Origin: Coriobacteriia bacterium
Lineage (GTDB): Bacteria; Actinomycetota; Coriobacteriia; WRKU01; WQUG01
Direction: 5' to 3'
DNA length: 41,618 nt
Assembly (NCBI GenBank): GCA_009785795.1
Contig: WQVN01000006.1
Coordinates: forward strand, 1 to 41,618
Shown here: positions 1 to 8,704 of the stretch, piece after piece
Layout of the letters: the number at the start of each line of letters is the position of its first letter
How positions within the stretch are numbered: the stretch's first letter is position 1
Made by a program: the position numbers and the translations under genes
Notes under the pieces: model-generated
What the model was told of the DNA's origin: nothing
Seen by the model: only the letters and a program-made list of their open reading frames with translations
Databases searched by the model: none

Positions 1-441
1 AAAGCGATTATTGGGAATTTCTTTTATGTTGACATAAAAAGCCAGATGTTGCGCTCCAGGCTTACCGCCAAACTTAAAGCGTTCCCAGGACGGCTTAATA
101 GTTGCGCCTAAAATTCCATCACCTGCAAACATTGAGCGTGCGTGCGGATCATCAGATGAGTAAATGTATCCACCTGGCTCTGCGATGAAATTGGTCAGCT
201 CACCATTAAAAAAGGTGACAAGCGCAGTGCCTTCTGGCACGACAATGCGACTGCCATTTGTAATAATATTCGTCGAGCCCTTGACGTTGACTCCACGTCC
301 CGCATCAGTATTTCTTTGAACTGCTTCAAACACGGCAGTCGTTGCCGTAATGCCTGGACGAGGAAGCAAATAGTCCTTCCACTGCTCGGCAAAGGTTCCA
401 CCAATTGCTCCTGTAAATGCGCGTACAAATCCAAATGCCAT
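1..441 (-). CDS. SPFH-domain (virion core protein-like) protein, C-terminus outside window
   Basis: The first 147 codons of a minus-strand gene are present; the rest lies beyond base 1. The ATG at 439-441 has an AAAGGA ribosome-binding site seven bases upstream. The N-terminus contains TGAIGGTFAEQWKDYLLP, then VNVKGSTNIITNGSRIVVPE and VTFFNGELTNFIAEPGGY. This order (GG-x-ADQWK-like start, KGS-NII-NGS, then an E/A-EPG turn) is what I know from bacterial SPFH proteins annotated as virion core protein-like or YdjI-like, which often end in a zinc ribbon. Such proteins are thought to act as membrane or stress-associated scaffolds, but their job is poorly defined. No signal peptide is visible. It lies 69 bp behind ricT on the same strand, so cotranscription is possible. 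The family call rests on recalled motifs only. Confidence 0.72.
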   Translation of the reverse strand, partial: MAFGFVRAFTGAIGGTFAEQWKDYLLPRPGITATTAVFEAVQRNTDAGRGVNVKGSTNIITNGSRIVVPEGTALVTFFNGELTNFIAEPGGYIYSSDDPHARSMFAGDGILGATIKPSWERFKFGGKPGAQHLAFYVNIKEIPNNRF

Positions 442-510
442 TTCAATATCCTTTCGTATCTGTTGTTGCTATCACTGTGTTTGTATCTGTCATTGCTCGC
501 TATATGCTGT

Positions 511-1971
511 TTATTCCCCAGCTGGACGGCGGCGTCTGCGGGGTACTCTGGTCTCGACCTTCTGTGTGGTGTTAGCCTGTTGTTTGCCTTTTCCAGACTG
601 TGAACTGCCACCCTGCCTAGTATTGCTACTGCTGCTTTGTCCATGTTTGTCCTTGCCGCCAGACTTACGTCTGCGACCTTTATTGCGACGATTCGAACGC
701 TTGTGACCAGATCCTTGCTGCTTACCCGCCGAGTTCTCAGATTTTGCATCTTTCTTGTTTTCCTTAGAAGCATCTGAGCGACTGCTATTTTTACCATGAC
801 CAGCGTCACGATTACGACTTCTACGGCTTTTTCGACCCTTGCTACTTCTGTCACGGTGATCATCTGCGGCTTGTTTTCCGTTGTCAACAGCAGCACCATC
901 GCTGGATCTGAGTCCCATATAATTCAAGCCGTCGGTTGAAAGTGATGCACTGCGTGCCTGCTTGCTTTCCTCTTCAAGACGTTCGAATTCTGTTGGCTCG
1001 ATGGCACATGGACGCCCTCCGCAACCATGGTTACTGCCTTTGTCGCCACGGCCGCCCTTACGGTCCCTGCAACACATGCGCGTCAGAGGAACTACCATGC
1101 TGTCACCCTGCTTGTCAGGCTCATCACCTTTAAATTGCAGCTTTACTGTTTCGCGCAGAGCATCAAGTTCAACAACTTTACCACAGCCTCGTGGGGTATC
1201 AATACGTGCACCCTTCTTAGGTGCGCGACGGTTGAAATCTTTGTAGGCCTCAACCTCGTAGCGCAAACAACACATCAAGCGACCACAAACCCCTGAAATC
1301 TTGCTAGGGTTAAGCGGCAATCCCTGCTCTTTTGCCATCCTGATTGACACAGGTTCAAATTCGCCGCCCATCCTGCTGCAGCAGAGTTCTTCACCACAAT
1401 GTCCCAGGCCACCTGCCATACGTGCTTCATCACGCACACCAATCTGGCGCATCTCGATACGACAGTGAAAATGTGCTGCCAAATCACGCACGAGCTGACG
1501 AAAGTCAATCCGTTCCTCTGCCGAAAAGTAAAAAATCATCTTTTCGCGTCCGAACAGAATCTCAATATCAGCTGGCTTCATGTCGATTTCGTTTTTTTCG
1601 ATAAGTTCACGAAATGCAGGAAATGCAGCATGCTCCTCGTCCTGCAGTTCTTTGTCGCAAGCAAGATCATCGTCAGTTGCGATGCGCAATACAGGCTTTA
1701 GAGGTGCAGGAAGTTCACTGTGCAAAATCTCATGGTTGACCAAGGTACAGTCTCCCATTTCTGTTCCCCGCTCAGTAGAAACAATAAGCTTTTGACCAAC
1801 CTGTGGCTCATGTCCACTCGGATCAAACCACAAGGTCTTTGAGTGTCGAAAGCGCACACCGACCACCTGAACAGTGGTATCGTCATCTTTGCTTTTGGCA
1901 GTATGTTTCTTAGCAGCCATCTGCTGCAATTCTGCATCCACTTCTTCAGTATCTTCTATCCCTGGGGACAT
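511..1971 (-). CDS. ricT: PSP1-domain protein RicT (YaaT) with long basic tail
   Basis: A 486-aa protein. Residues about 35-250 form the PSP1/YaaT core with the cysteine-rich signatures GHCGEELCCSRM and SGVCGRLMCCLRYE. In Bacillus subtilis RicT joins RicA and RicF in an Fe-S complex that affects RNase Y-dependent mRNA maturation and development. The gene follows holB, as yaaT does in Bacillota. The ATG at 1971 has GAGAGG upstream and overlaps the holB end by 16 bp, implying translational coupling. Residues from about 330 onward are a low-complexity Lys/Arg/Ser/Gly/Gln tail ending in PRRRRRPAGE. Bacillus RicT lacks such a tail, and it looks disordered and nucleic-acid binding. No ricA or ricF homologue is visible here. 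The PSP1 assignment is strong; a role identical to B. subtilis is inference. Confidence 0.9.
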   Translation of the reverse strand: MSPGIEDTEEVDAELQQMAAKKHTAKSKDDDTTVQVVGVRFRHSKTLWFDPSGHEPQVGQKLIVSTERGTEMGDCTLVNHEILHSELPAPLKPVLRIATDDDLACDKELQDEEHAAFPAFRELIEKNEIDMKPADIEILFGREKMIFYFSAEERIDFRQLVRDLAAHFHCRIEMRQIGVRDEARMAGGLGHCGEELCCSRMGGEFEPVSIRMAKEQGLPLNPSKISGVCGRLMCCLRYEVEAYKDFNRRAPKKGARIDTPRGCGKVVELDALRETVKLQFKGDEPDKQGDSMVVPLTRMCCRDRKGGRGDKGSNHGCGGRPCAIEPTEFERLEEESKQARSASLSTDGLNYMGLRSSDGAAVDNGKQAADDHRDRSSKGRKSRRSRNRDAGHGKNSSRSDASKENKKDAKSENSAGKQQGSGHKRSNRRNKGRRRKSGGKDKHGQSSSSNTRQGGSSQSGKGKQQANTTQKVETRVPRRRRRPAGE

Positions 1972-3110
1972 TCTATGACCTCTCGTAAATCAAAAAGCAG
2001 AGCCTGAACCAGCAATTCAATCGCCACGTTGCTCGCAAGTCGTCTGCGCGCAATCGCAATGCATTCCTGTCCGTGGGCGAGCTTTGCCGGATTAAGTGCT
2101 GCGCCAACACAAGCCTGGCGCAACATGTCAACTGCATCAATATTTATCATGTCTGCATCTTCGGTCTCACTGTTGTTATCTGCAACAATACGTAAGCAGT
2201 CAGCAAGCAAGGTCGAAAACACGGTAAGCACCATCATTGTCTGACGTGTTTCAAACGATGATAGTCTTCTTTCATTATATCGCTCTAGCTGTTTTAATGC
2301 AGAAGCTTCAAGCAATTCTTTGCGCTCGATAAACTCTGCATCCATCACTGCGCGCATCTCTTCGACAGAGTCAAGCGCACTACGTAAAACTTCTCGTGCC
2401 ATGCGCAACACATCTAGATCGTCAGCAGTTTGCAGATCACGAAAAGTACGTATGACCACTTGGCGTGACTCCTGTTGTTTGGGAGAATTCAAATAGTCGC
2501 GAGCTGCTGCCACAATATATCCATTTGCTGCAAGTGCAATATCTGCACGCTGTCCATTGATGCCTGTCTTTGCACTTAAGACTTCACGTGCACGCTGCGG
2601 ACTCAATGGAGAAAAGCGATAAATTTGACAGCGTGACCTGATTGTCGCAAGCACTGCTTCAAGACTTGTTGAAAGAAGGATAAAAATTGTACTGTCTGTT
2701 GGCTCTTCTAGGGTCTTTAGAAAAGCATTTGCCGCGCTGACATTAAATAAATCAACATCGCGAATAACAAAAATCTTGCGACTAGCACGAGCAGGTGCCA
2801 GCTGTACTTGATAATTCAGCTCACGGATTTGCCCAACTAGATAGCCTCCCGCACCTTCTGGTTCAAGGATCTGAAAATCAGGATGCGTATTATTTTCGAG
2901 CTGCGTACAAATCGCGCAGGTACCGCAACCTCTGTCTGCGCACATCAGCTGCGTTGCCACTGCACGTGCTGCATTGATTTTTCCAAGCCCACGCGCACCG
3001 ACAAATAAGTAGGCATGCGTGAGGCTATCTGTCTGCAAGGAGTGCTGCAGAGCACGAACAACACCGTCTTGTCCAATAACCTTATCCCAAAAATGCTTTG
3101 AACAGTCCAT
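1956..3110 (-). CDS. holB: DNA polymerase III delta' subunit
   Basis: A 384-aa clamp-loader AAA+ protein that helps open and load the beta sliding clamp. Residues about 10-30 show WDKVIGQDGVVRALQHSL. A P-loop-like GARGLGKIN follows, in which the usual Thr/Ser after Lys is Ile. A four-cysteine zinc module (CADRGCGTCAIC) and the sensor-region TLEEPTDSTIFILLS come next. A degenerate P-loop is common in delta', which need not hydrolyse ATP. The start ATG shares one base with the preceding kinase stop (TAATG), a coupled arrangement. The tmk-holB-ricT order matches the replication cluster of Gram-positive bacteria. The length is close to other actinobacterial delta' proteins. Confidence 0.93.
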   Translation of the reverse strand: MDCSKHFWDKVIGQDGVVRALQHSLQTDSLTHAYLFVGARGLGKINAARAVATQLMCADRGCGTCAICTQLENNTHPDFQILEPEGAGGYLVGQIRELNYQVQLAPARASRKIFVIRDVDLFNVSAANAFLKTLEEPTDSTIFILLSTSLEAVLATIRSRCQIYRFSPLSPQRAREVLSAKTGINGQRADIALAANGYIVAAARDYLNSPKQQESRQVVIRTFRDLQTADDLDVLRMAREVLRSALDSVEEMRAVMDAEFIERKELLEASALKQLERYNERRLSSFETRQTMMVLTVFSTLLADCLRIVADNNSETEDADMINIDAVDMLRQACVGAALNPAKLAHGQECIAIARRRLASNVAIELLVQALLFDLREVIECPQG

Positions 3111-4360
3111 TAGTTGTCACACCCCAGCCTGCTGACAAGTTCTTGAATCTGGGCAGCAATGGCTGCCTTACTGCGTGTTGCGTCAAGCACATGAACACGA
3201 TCTGGACAGGCAGCAGCGATCGCACGAAAGCCCTCACGCACGCGCTGATGAAACTCTACATTTTCACGCTCTAGGCGATCAGGAGTACCCGTCTGCGCTG
3301 CGCGCGCCAGACCTTGTTCCGATGGCAAATCGAGCACGATAGTCAAGTCAGGAACAATGTTGCCTGTTGCAAATAAGTTCATCTGCTCGATTTGTTCGAT
3401 ATCAAGTTCACGTCCATAGCCCTGATAGGCAGTGGTCGAATCAGAAAAACGATCACACAGTACGATTGCGCCACGCGCGAGTGCAGGTGCAATCGTTTCT
3501 GACACCAGTTGCGCACGAGCTGCCTGATACAAAAATAACTCACTGCGCGCGCTAAGCTCACTGTTGCCAGCATCAAGCAAAATACTACGAATAGCCTCAC
3601 TAATAGCACTTGAGCCTGGATCACGCAAAGTCAACACCTCATGACCCTTAGTTCGCAAGGATTGCGCAATCAATTCAATCTGAGTTGATTTACCGCAGCC
3701 CTCTCCCCCTTCAAAGGTAATGAAAGTTCCTGTTCTGTGCGATGACTGTCCACAATGGAAGAATTGATTTGGACTACCCTCGTCCCCATCATCGCTACAT
3801 TTTCGATATGCGGCATACACATCCCCACCACAGACATCAATTGCAACAACTGCGGGGAAATCGCGCAGTTCCAGACACTGGACAGCCTCTGTCCCTAAAT
3901 CTGACCAAGCGACAACTTCGCTGCTTATAACATGCTGTGCCAGAATCGCAGCAGCTCCACCAATCGCGGCAAGATATATTGCACCATGTTTACATGATGC
4001 TTGCTTATAGGCATCGCTGCGACCTCCTTTACCTAAGGCTGTCAGCATGCCATGTGGCATCAGCGTAATCTGACCTGCGTCCATGCGCTTCGAGGTGGTT
4101 GGCCCAATCGAGCCAAAGGGTAGTTCTGGAGCACCAGAATGTGCGGGAGTCGGTCCAGCAAAGAAAATTAACTGCCCACTCAGTAGCTTCATCAGTTGCA
4201 AGGCCTCTGCATCGCCTGCTTGCACACTGCGAGTCAAGCGTTCCATCGAAGCATCGCGCAAAGTGTAGCAATTACCACTTAGTAGCAATTCGTCGCCAGC
4301 ACGCATGCTTGCACGTACATCCTCTGACAGAGGTAACTGATATGTCTTTTTCTTATTCAT
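3110..4360 (-). CDS. tmk: fusion: class I fumarase beta-type domain + thymidylate kinase
   Basis: One uninterrupted 416-aa frame holds two unrelated enzymes. Residues about 5-188 match the C-terminal/beta half of class I fumarate or tartrate hydratases: FFAGPTPAH, GPTTSKRMD, LTALGKGGRSD and AIYLAAIGGAAAILAQHV, then a DFPAVVAIDV strand. After a roughly 20-residue polar linker, residues about 212-416 form dTMP kinase. This part has P-loop FEGGEGCGKST, LRDPGS in place of the common REPGG, CDRFSDSTTAYQGYGRELD and the LID region TPDRLERE. Tmk makes dTDP for DNA synthesis; the fumarase half would need an Fe-S alpha subunit, which is not in the window. The ATG at 4360 overlaps the upstream MFS gene by 8 bp (ATGAATAA); a TTG at 4393 is an alternative. 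Kinase identity is firm, the beta-fumarase identity strong, and dual activity is inference. Confidence 0.88.
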   Translation of the reverse strand: MNKKKTYQLPLSEDVRASMRAGDELLLSGNCYTLRDASMERLTRSVQAGDAEALQLMKLLSGQLIFFAGPTPAHSGAPELPFGSIGPTTSKRMDAGQITLMPHGMLTALGKGGRSDAYKQASCKHGAIYLAAIGGAAAILAQHVISSEVVAWSDLGTEAVQCLELRDFPAVVAIDVCGGDVYAAYRKCSDDGDEGSPNQFFHCGQSSHRTGTFITFEGGEGCGKSTQIELIAQSLRTKGHEVLTLRDPGSSAISEAIRSILLDAGNSELSARSELFLYQAARAQLVSETIAPALARGAIVLCDRFSDSTTAYQGYGRELDIEQIEQMNLFATGNIVPDLTIVLDLPSEQGLARAAQTGTPDRLERENVEFHQRVREGFRAIAAACPDRVHVLDATRSKAAIAAQIQELVSRLGCDN

Positions 4361-5750
4361 TTCGCTTATTCCAGTATATAGCCTTAAAGGCAAAAGCGGC
4401 AGCTAGTCCAACGACTATTGCAGAAATTGCCATCGTGATGCGTGGCCCTGTTAAGGGCAGATACAAAAATTCGTCGATTCCAACTCGCCCAAGTCCGCGC
4501 CTGAGATAACCGCTAATTGCATCGCTTATTGGCGTCATTATGACTACTGATGTCAACATGGATACCCTCAGTACGCTTTCTGTGGCAGCAAAAACACGTG
4601 CACGCATATCTTCACCAACACTACGCACTATACAGTTCAAGCCACTTAACACAACTCCTGCAGCACACAATCCTCCGGCAACAGCGTATATGCCTGCAAT
4701 AAAGTACTGCTCATTAAAAGCAAAGCCCAGCATGCCTGCAGCAAATATTGCAAGGAACGCAGGAAGCAGTAGTGCTGCATCAAGGCGTGTAGTAAGTCGA
4801 GGCATAATAGCCGCTCCAATTGCGACACCAATTGTTGCAAGAGCTAACATGAATATCTGGCGTGAAGCTGATAAAGCATATATTACATAAAGTGAATCAG
4901 CTAATGGGATACTACCCTTAAGTGATGCAATGTAGCTAAGTCCCACAGGAATGGCAGCTCCTCCACCGACAAGCGCAACAGACAGTGCAATCAGTAGGGT
5001 ACGCAACTGAGGTTTTGTACGCAAAAAGCGAAAAGGTGCGATCGCGTCCCTCGCAAGCCTGCGAATGCTGAGCGGTGGAAGTCTTTCAGAGCTTGGTGCG
5101 CTAGACCTGCGCACAAACAATAGAAGCGCAGCAGAAAATGCAAAGATGAGCACATTAACCGCATGGCCAATACCTGACTGTACAATCAGAGGGCTCCAGT
5201 CAAAAATCATCTGCGCAATATTGGTAATGTCGAGCTCAATCACTCGCATAACAGCCTGTTCGAAGCCACGAACAATGGCTGCTGCCATAACAAGCCCCAT
5301 AACCATGGCAATGCGCTGACTGCCATACATAAATCCATTTGCACGTACACGACTATCTTTTTCTACTATGTCAGCAGTCATAACATTGCGTGCTGGCCAG
5401 TAAAACTGACTTGCTGTTTCCATGAGGAATAGTGCGATATAGATTGCAAGTAACGAATTGCTCAGTAGTAGTACCAGCACCAGCAGCATACGTGCAAGAT
5501 CAGAGCAGAGCATGATTGCACGCTGATTGAAGCGTTTTGCCACTGCGTCTGCAAGCGCAGCAAACAGTAGTGCCGGTACAAGCTTTGCCGCCATAATGCC
5601 AGCCACTGCCATAGAGGATCCGTCCGACATCTGCAAGACTACAGGAATTAGGATGCCAACAATTAGCCAATCCCCTAGAGAAGACAGAAATTGAGCAGTC
5701 CAAAGCCTTCGAAAAGCAGAATTTTTCACAAGGTGGTAATGATCACTCAT
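4353..5750 (-). CDS. MFS transporter, probable exporter
   Basis: A 465-aa polytopic membrane protein. It begins MSDHYHLVKNSAFRRLWTAQ, followed by FLSSLGDWLIVGILIPVVLQ, the N-terminus typical of the MFS_3/enterobactin-exporter-like branch (compare FRxLWxAQxxSxxGDW). About 12 hydrophobic segments are visible. A central loop carrying RRSSAPSSERLPPLSIRR separates the two halves. The substrate cannot be deduced. The start ATG has no strong ribosome-binding site. Its last eight bases overlap the fumarase-kinase gene, so it may be the promoter-proximal gene of the tmk-holB-ricT unit. A functional link to that unit is not evident. Confidence 0.82.
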   Translation of the reverse strand: MSDHYHLVKNSAFRRLWTAQFLSSLGDWLIVGILIPVVLQMSDGSSMAVAGIMAAKLVPALLFAALADAVAKRFNQRAIMLCSDLARMLLVLVLLLSNSLLAIYIALFLMETASQFYWPARNVMTADIVEKDSRVRANGFMYGSQRIAMVMGLVMAAAIVRGFEQAVMRVIELDITNIAQMIFDWSPLIVQSGIGHAVNVLIFAFSAALLLFVRRSSAPSSERLPPLSIRRLARDAIAPFRFLRTKPQLRTLLIALSVALVGGGAAIPVGLSYIASLKGSIPLADSLYVIYALSASRQIFMLALATIGVAIGAAIMPRLTTRLDAALLLPAFLAIFAAGMLGFAFNEQYFIAGIYAVAGGLCAAGVVLSGLNCIVRSVGEDMRARVFAATESVLRVSMLTSVVIMTPISDAISGYLRRGLGRVGIDEFLYLPLTGPRITMAISAIVVGLAAAFAFKAIYWNKRNE

Positions 5751-5787
5751 ATCGTCAAAGTACCAGCCAGAGATAAGCAGGGCAGTA

Positions 5788-5824
5788 ATAAGGGGCGCTC
5801 CTCTTTAGCAGGAACGCCCCTTAT
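5788..5824 (-). terminator. hairpin terminator behind the P-type ATPase gene
   Basis: A perfect 10-bp inverted repeat (ATAAGGGGCG / CGCCCCTTAT, 5788-5797 with 5815-5824) is extended by an inner TCCT/AGGA pairing. On the minus strand it begins 7 bp after the ATPase stop codon. The following T-run is short (TTATTA), so it may be imperfect as an intrinsic terminator. It also separates the ATPase from the MFS gene. Confidence 0.7.
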
Positions 5825-5830
5825 ACATTA

Positions 5831-8557
5831 CTAGCCCAAATCAAGACCCTGTTCATAAGTGCCACGCTTTTTTGCACGCGCGGCAAGCAGGCGGTCAATA
5901 TGCACAAATAATTCACGAAGCGCAGTTGGAATAAGCGCGATTAGCATGCCCCAGAACCATTGCTCTGCGCTCAGCGGCGTCAACGCAAAGATATGCTGGA
6001 ATGGCTCGAGTACTATGAAGGCACCAAAGAGTACAATCATGCCAATCGCCGCCCAAAAGAGCGGCCAGTTATCCCTAACCGACTTTCTAAAGATTGACTT
6101 TGAACTGCGTACGTTAAAAATATGCAGAATCGATGACCACCCAATCGCAAGGAAGGCCAAGGTTTGACCCAAAGGATCTGACATTCCTTGCGAAATATAG
6201 TATCCATCGTTGATTAGAAATGCACCATACCAGTAGCCCAAAAGACCCGAGATTGTAAAGAAAATCACCTGGCGAGTTAGGAACTTAGCAATTCCGCCGC
6301 CAAAGAAACTCTCGCCACGCTTAACAGGTTCCCTGTCCATCAGATTAGGATTCGCAGGCTCATTGGCAAGGCGTAATCCTGGTATTCCATCACCCACAAC
6401 GTTAATCAGCAGCAGCATAATAGGAGTAAGGATCAGACCCCAACCTGCAACTTGACCAATTAGCATGATGGCAACCTCAGACAGATTGCAGGCAAACAGG
6501 AATAAGATTACCTTCTTTACAATCCGAAAGACATTGCGTCCCTCGCGAATAGCATCAACAATCGTTGCAAAATTATCGTCAGTTAAAATCATGTCTGACG
6601 CACCTTTTGCAACTTCTGTTCCTGTAATGCCCATAGCAACACCCACATCGGCAACATTCAGTGCTGGTGCATCATTAACCCCGTCACCTGTCATCGCAAC
6701 AACAGCATCATTCTTTTGCCAAGACTTTACAATGCGTAGTTTATCTTCGGGCGATACACGTGCATACACGGAATATTCTTTAACGTGGTCATTTAGGTAT
6801 TCGTCGCTCATATCAGCAAGTTCAGCACCTGTTACTACGCACTGACCTTCATCAAGTATGTCAAGTTCTTCGGCGATTGCTTTTGCCGTAATGGCATGGT
6901 CGCCTGTAATCATGACCGTACGAATACCTGCACACTTCGCCACCTTGACTGCTTCAAGTGCTTCAGGACGCGGCGGATCAATCAAGCCAATCATGCCAAA
7001 GAGGTTCAGATCAGACTCAACACTGTCCAAGTCTTCTTCATTTGGCAACTCATCAAAGCGCTTTCCTGCAATAGCAAGTACACGTAGCGCCTTGCCTGCA
7101 AACTCATCATGCACTTTGCGAGCTTGTGTCAAATTCTCGCTGGATTCTGGGCACAAAGGCAGCCAATCAAGAGCACCTTTTGTCAAAACAACGTATTTGC
7201 CATCACGCTCATCCTTTAAGATAACCGACATTTTTTTACGTTCACTGCTGAAAGGAATCTCGGCAATGCGCTTATAGGTGTATTTCAATGCTCCATACAG
7301 ATCTTTAGAGTCAAGCAGCTTCATGATGCCGACTTCAGTCGCATCGCCAAAGTATTGCTTTTTGCCATCTGCGTCCATTTCAATTTTTGCATTACTTGCG
7401 CGTCCAAAGCCCTTTATGAGCATTTTTTGAGTTTCATTAAAGTCGGAATCTGCGCCAAAGACCCCTTCGTCACGACACCACAGCTGCGTAATTGTCATCT
7501 GGTTCAGCGTCAGTGTTCCTGTTTTATCACTACAGATAACTGAAGCATTGCCCAAAGTTTCAACAGCAGGCAATTTACGAATCAAGGCATTCTTTTTTGC
7601 CATACGCTGCACGGCTGTAGTCAGCGTCAAGGTTACGGTCAGTGCAAGCATTTCTGGCACTGCTGCAACGGCAAGTGCAATGGCAACCATAATCATATCG
7701 ATATAGTCAGCACCGCGCATTATCCCCAGGGCAAAAAGGAATACGGCAGATACAATCGCAACCCAACTGATGATGCCACCCAGTCCATCAAGACGTTTTT
7801 GCAGTGGTGTTTTTGAGCGCTTGCCACCCTTTAAAAAGTGCGCGATGCGTCCCATCTGGGTATCCATGCCTGTAGCAACCACGACAGCAAGTCCATTGCC
7901 TGCAGTAATGACCGTACTTGAAAAGACCATGTTCGCCTGATCGCCTGGCAACAGCGTTCCCGAGAGGTCTGCGCTGGCGTCTTTTTCTGCGGCCTCGCTT
8001 TCACCCGTCAAAGCTGATTCATCAGAAAACAGCGATGCGGATTCGATTAAGCGTGCGTCAGCAGGCACGATATCGCCTGTCTTTAGAACAATGATGTCAC
8101 CAGGAACCAATTCGGAAGTATCCATAGTTACACGCTGACCATCACGTATAACCGTACAGTCAGGTGAAGTCATTTCTTCAAGTGCTGCAAGAGCACGCTC
8201 TGCTTTGCCTTCTTGCGTCATTGCAAGAAACAGATTCAGTATTACGATACCAAGGATTACACTACCCTTGATGAAGTCAGAATCATGCTGAGTAAAGGCC
8301 ATGTAATAAGACAGCCCTGCTGCAACCAGCAAAATGATAATGGAGCGGTCACTCAAATGGTGCAAGACACCGCGAATGAAGCCTTCCTTCTTTTCTTCTT
8401 CAAGGACATTTTTGCCACCAGCTGCCTGTAATTCTGTGACACGTTCTTCAGACAGTCCCGCCTGCGGATCTACCTTTAATTCGCCCAGAATTGCCTCAAT
8501 TTTGTGCTCATACCATTTATTCTGACACTCAGTTGAATTGATTTGTTCTACTTTCAT
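5831..8557 (-). CDS. P-type (P2A-like) cation-transporting ATPase, probably calcium
   Basis: A 908-aa membrane pump. In order: N-terminal cation-ATPase domain (about 10-75), actuator with TGES at 184-187, fourth-helix motif PEMLA at 301-305, the phosphorylated Asp344 in CSDKTGTLT, and hinge TGDGVNDAPAL. A ten-helix pattern ends at LRELFVHIDRLLAARAKKRG. The carboxylate and amide ligands of SERCA sites are largely kept: Glu302, N-L-S-E in the fifth helix and N-V-V-G-D in the sixth. However, the usual PEGLP reads PEMLA and the sixth-helix Thr is Gly. PEML also occurs in MgtA-type (P3) pumps, so ion preference is uncertain. The gene stands alone between a hairpin and 147 bp of non-coding DNA. The ATG at 8557 lacks a strong ribosome-binding site. 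Confidence 0.9.
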   Translation of the reverse strand: MKVEQINSTECQNKWYEHKIEAILGELKVDPQAGLSEERVTELQAAGGKNVLEEEKKEGFIRGVLHHLSDRSIIILLVAAGLSYYMAFTQHDSDFIKGSVILGIVILNLFLAMTQEGKAERALAALEEMTSPDCTVIRDGQRVTMDTSELVPGDIIVLKTGDIVPADARLIESASLFSDESALTGESEAAEKDASADLSGTLLPGDQANMVFSSTVITAGNGLAVVVATGMDTQMGRIAHFLKGGKRSKTPLQKRLDGLGGIISWVAIVSAVFLFALGIMRGADYIDMIMVAIALAVAAVPEMLALTVTLTLTTAVQRMAKKNALIRKLPAVETLGNASVICSDKTGTLTLNQMTITQLWCRDEGVFGADSDFNETQKMLIKGFGRASNAKIEMDADGKKQYFGDATEVGIMKLLDSKDLYGALKYTYKRIAEIPFSSERKKMSVILKDERDGKYVVLTKGALDWLPLCPESSENLTQARKVHDEFAGKALRVLAIAGKRFDELPNEEDLDSVESDLNLFGMIGLIDPPRPEALEAVKVAKCAGIRTVMITGDHAITAKAIAEELDILDEGQCVVTGAELADMSDEYLNDHVKEYSVYARVSPEDKLRIVKSWQKNDAVVAMTGDGVNDAPALNVADVGVAMGITGTEVAKGASDMILTDDNFATIVDAIREGRNVFRIVKKVILFLFACNLSEVAIMLIGQVAGWGLILTPIMLLLINVVGDGIPGLRLANEPANPNLMDREPVKRGESFFGGGIAKFLTRQVIFFTISGLLGYWYGAFLINDGYYISQGMSDPLGQTLAFLAIGWSSILHIFNVRSSKSIFRKSVRDNWPLFWAAIGMIVLFGAFIVLEPFQHIFALTPLSAEQWFWGMLIALIPTALRELFVHIDRLLAARAKKRGTYEQGLDLG

Positions 8558-8667
8558 TAAAACCCGTTCACTCGATTTTTACACGCCTATTAATAATAGC
8601 AGTCCGACCGTACATATCAGATGCAAGTCTTGCTTACCACTTATCATGTGGTGGCTATATTGTGCTT

Positions 8668-8685
8668 GCCAGACTGTTTTCTGGC
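8668..8685 (-). terminator. weak hairpin downstream of serS
   Basis: GCCAGA at 8668-8673 pairs with TCTGGC at 8680-8685 around a six-base loop, about 20 bp past the serS stop on the minus strand. No T-run follows, so it may be a processing or pausing hairpin rather than a true terminator. The rest of 8558-8704 shows no gene. Confidence 0.3.
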
Positions 8686-8704
8686 CTCAAATTTGCATCA
8701 GTCC

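Noticed and set aside
195-899. Long minus-strand frame overlapping the end of ricT and the SPFH gene start
   Set aside because: It is the repetitive basic tail of ricT read in another frame; it spans two real gene ends and lacks a ribosome-binding site.
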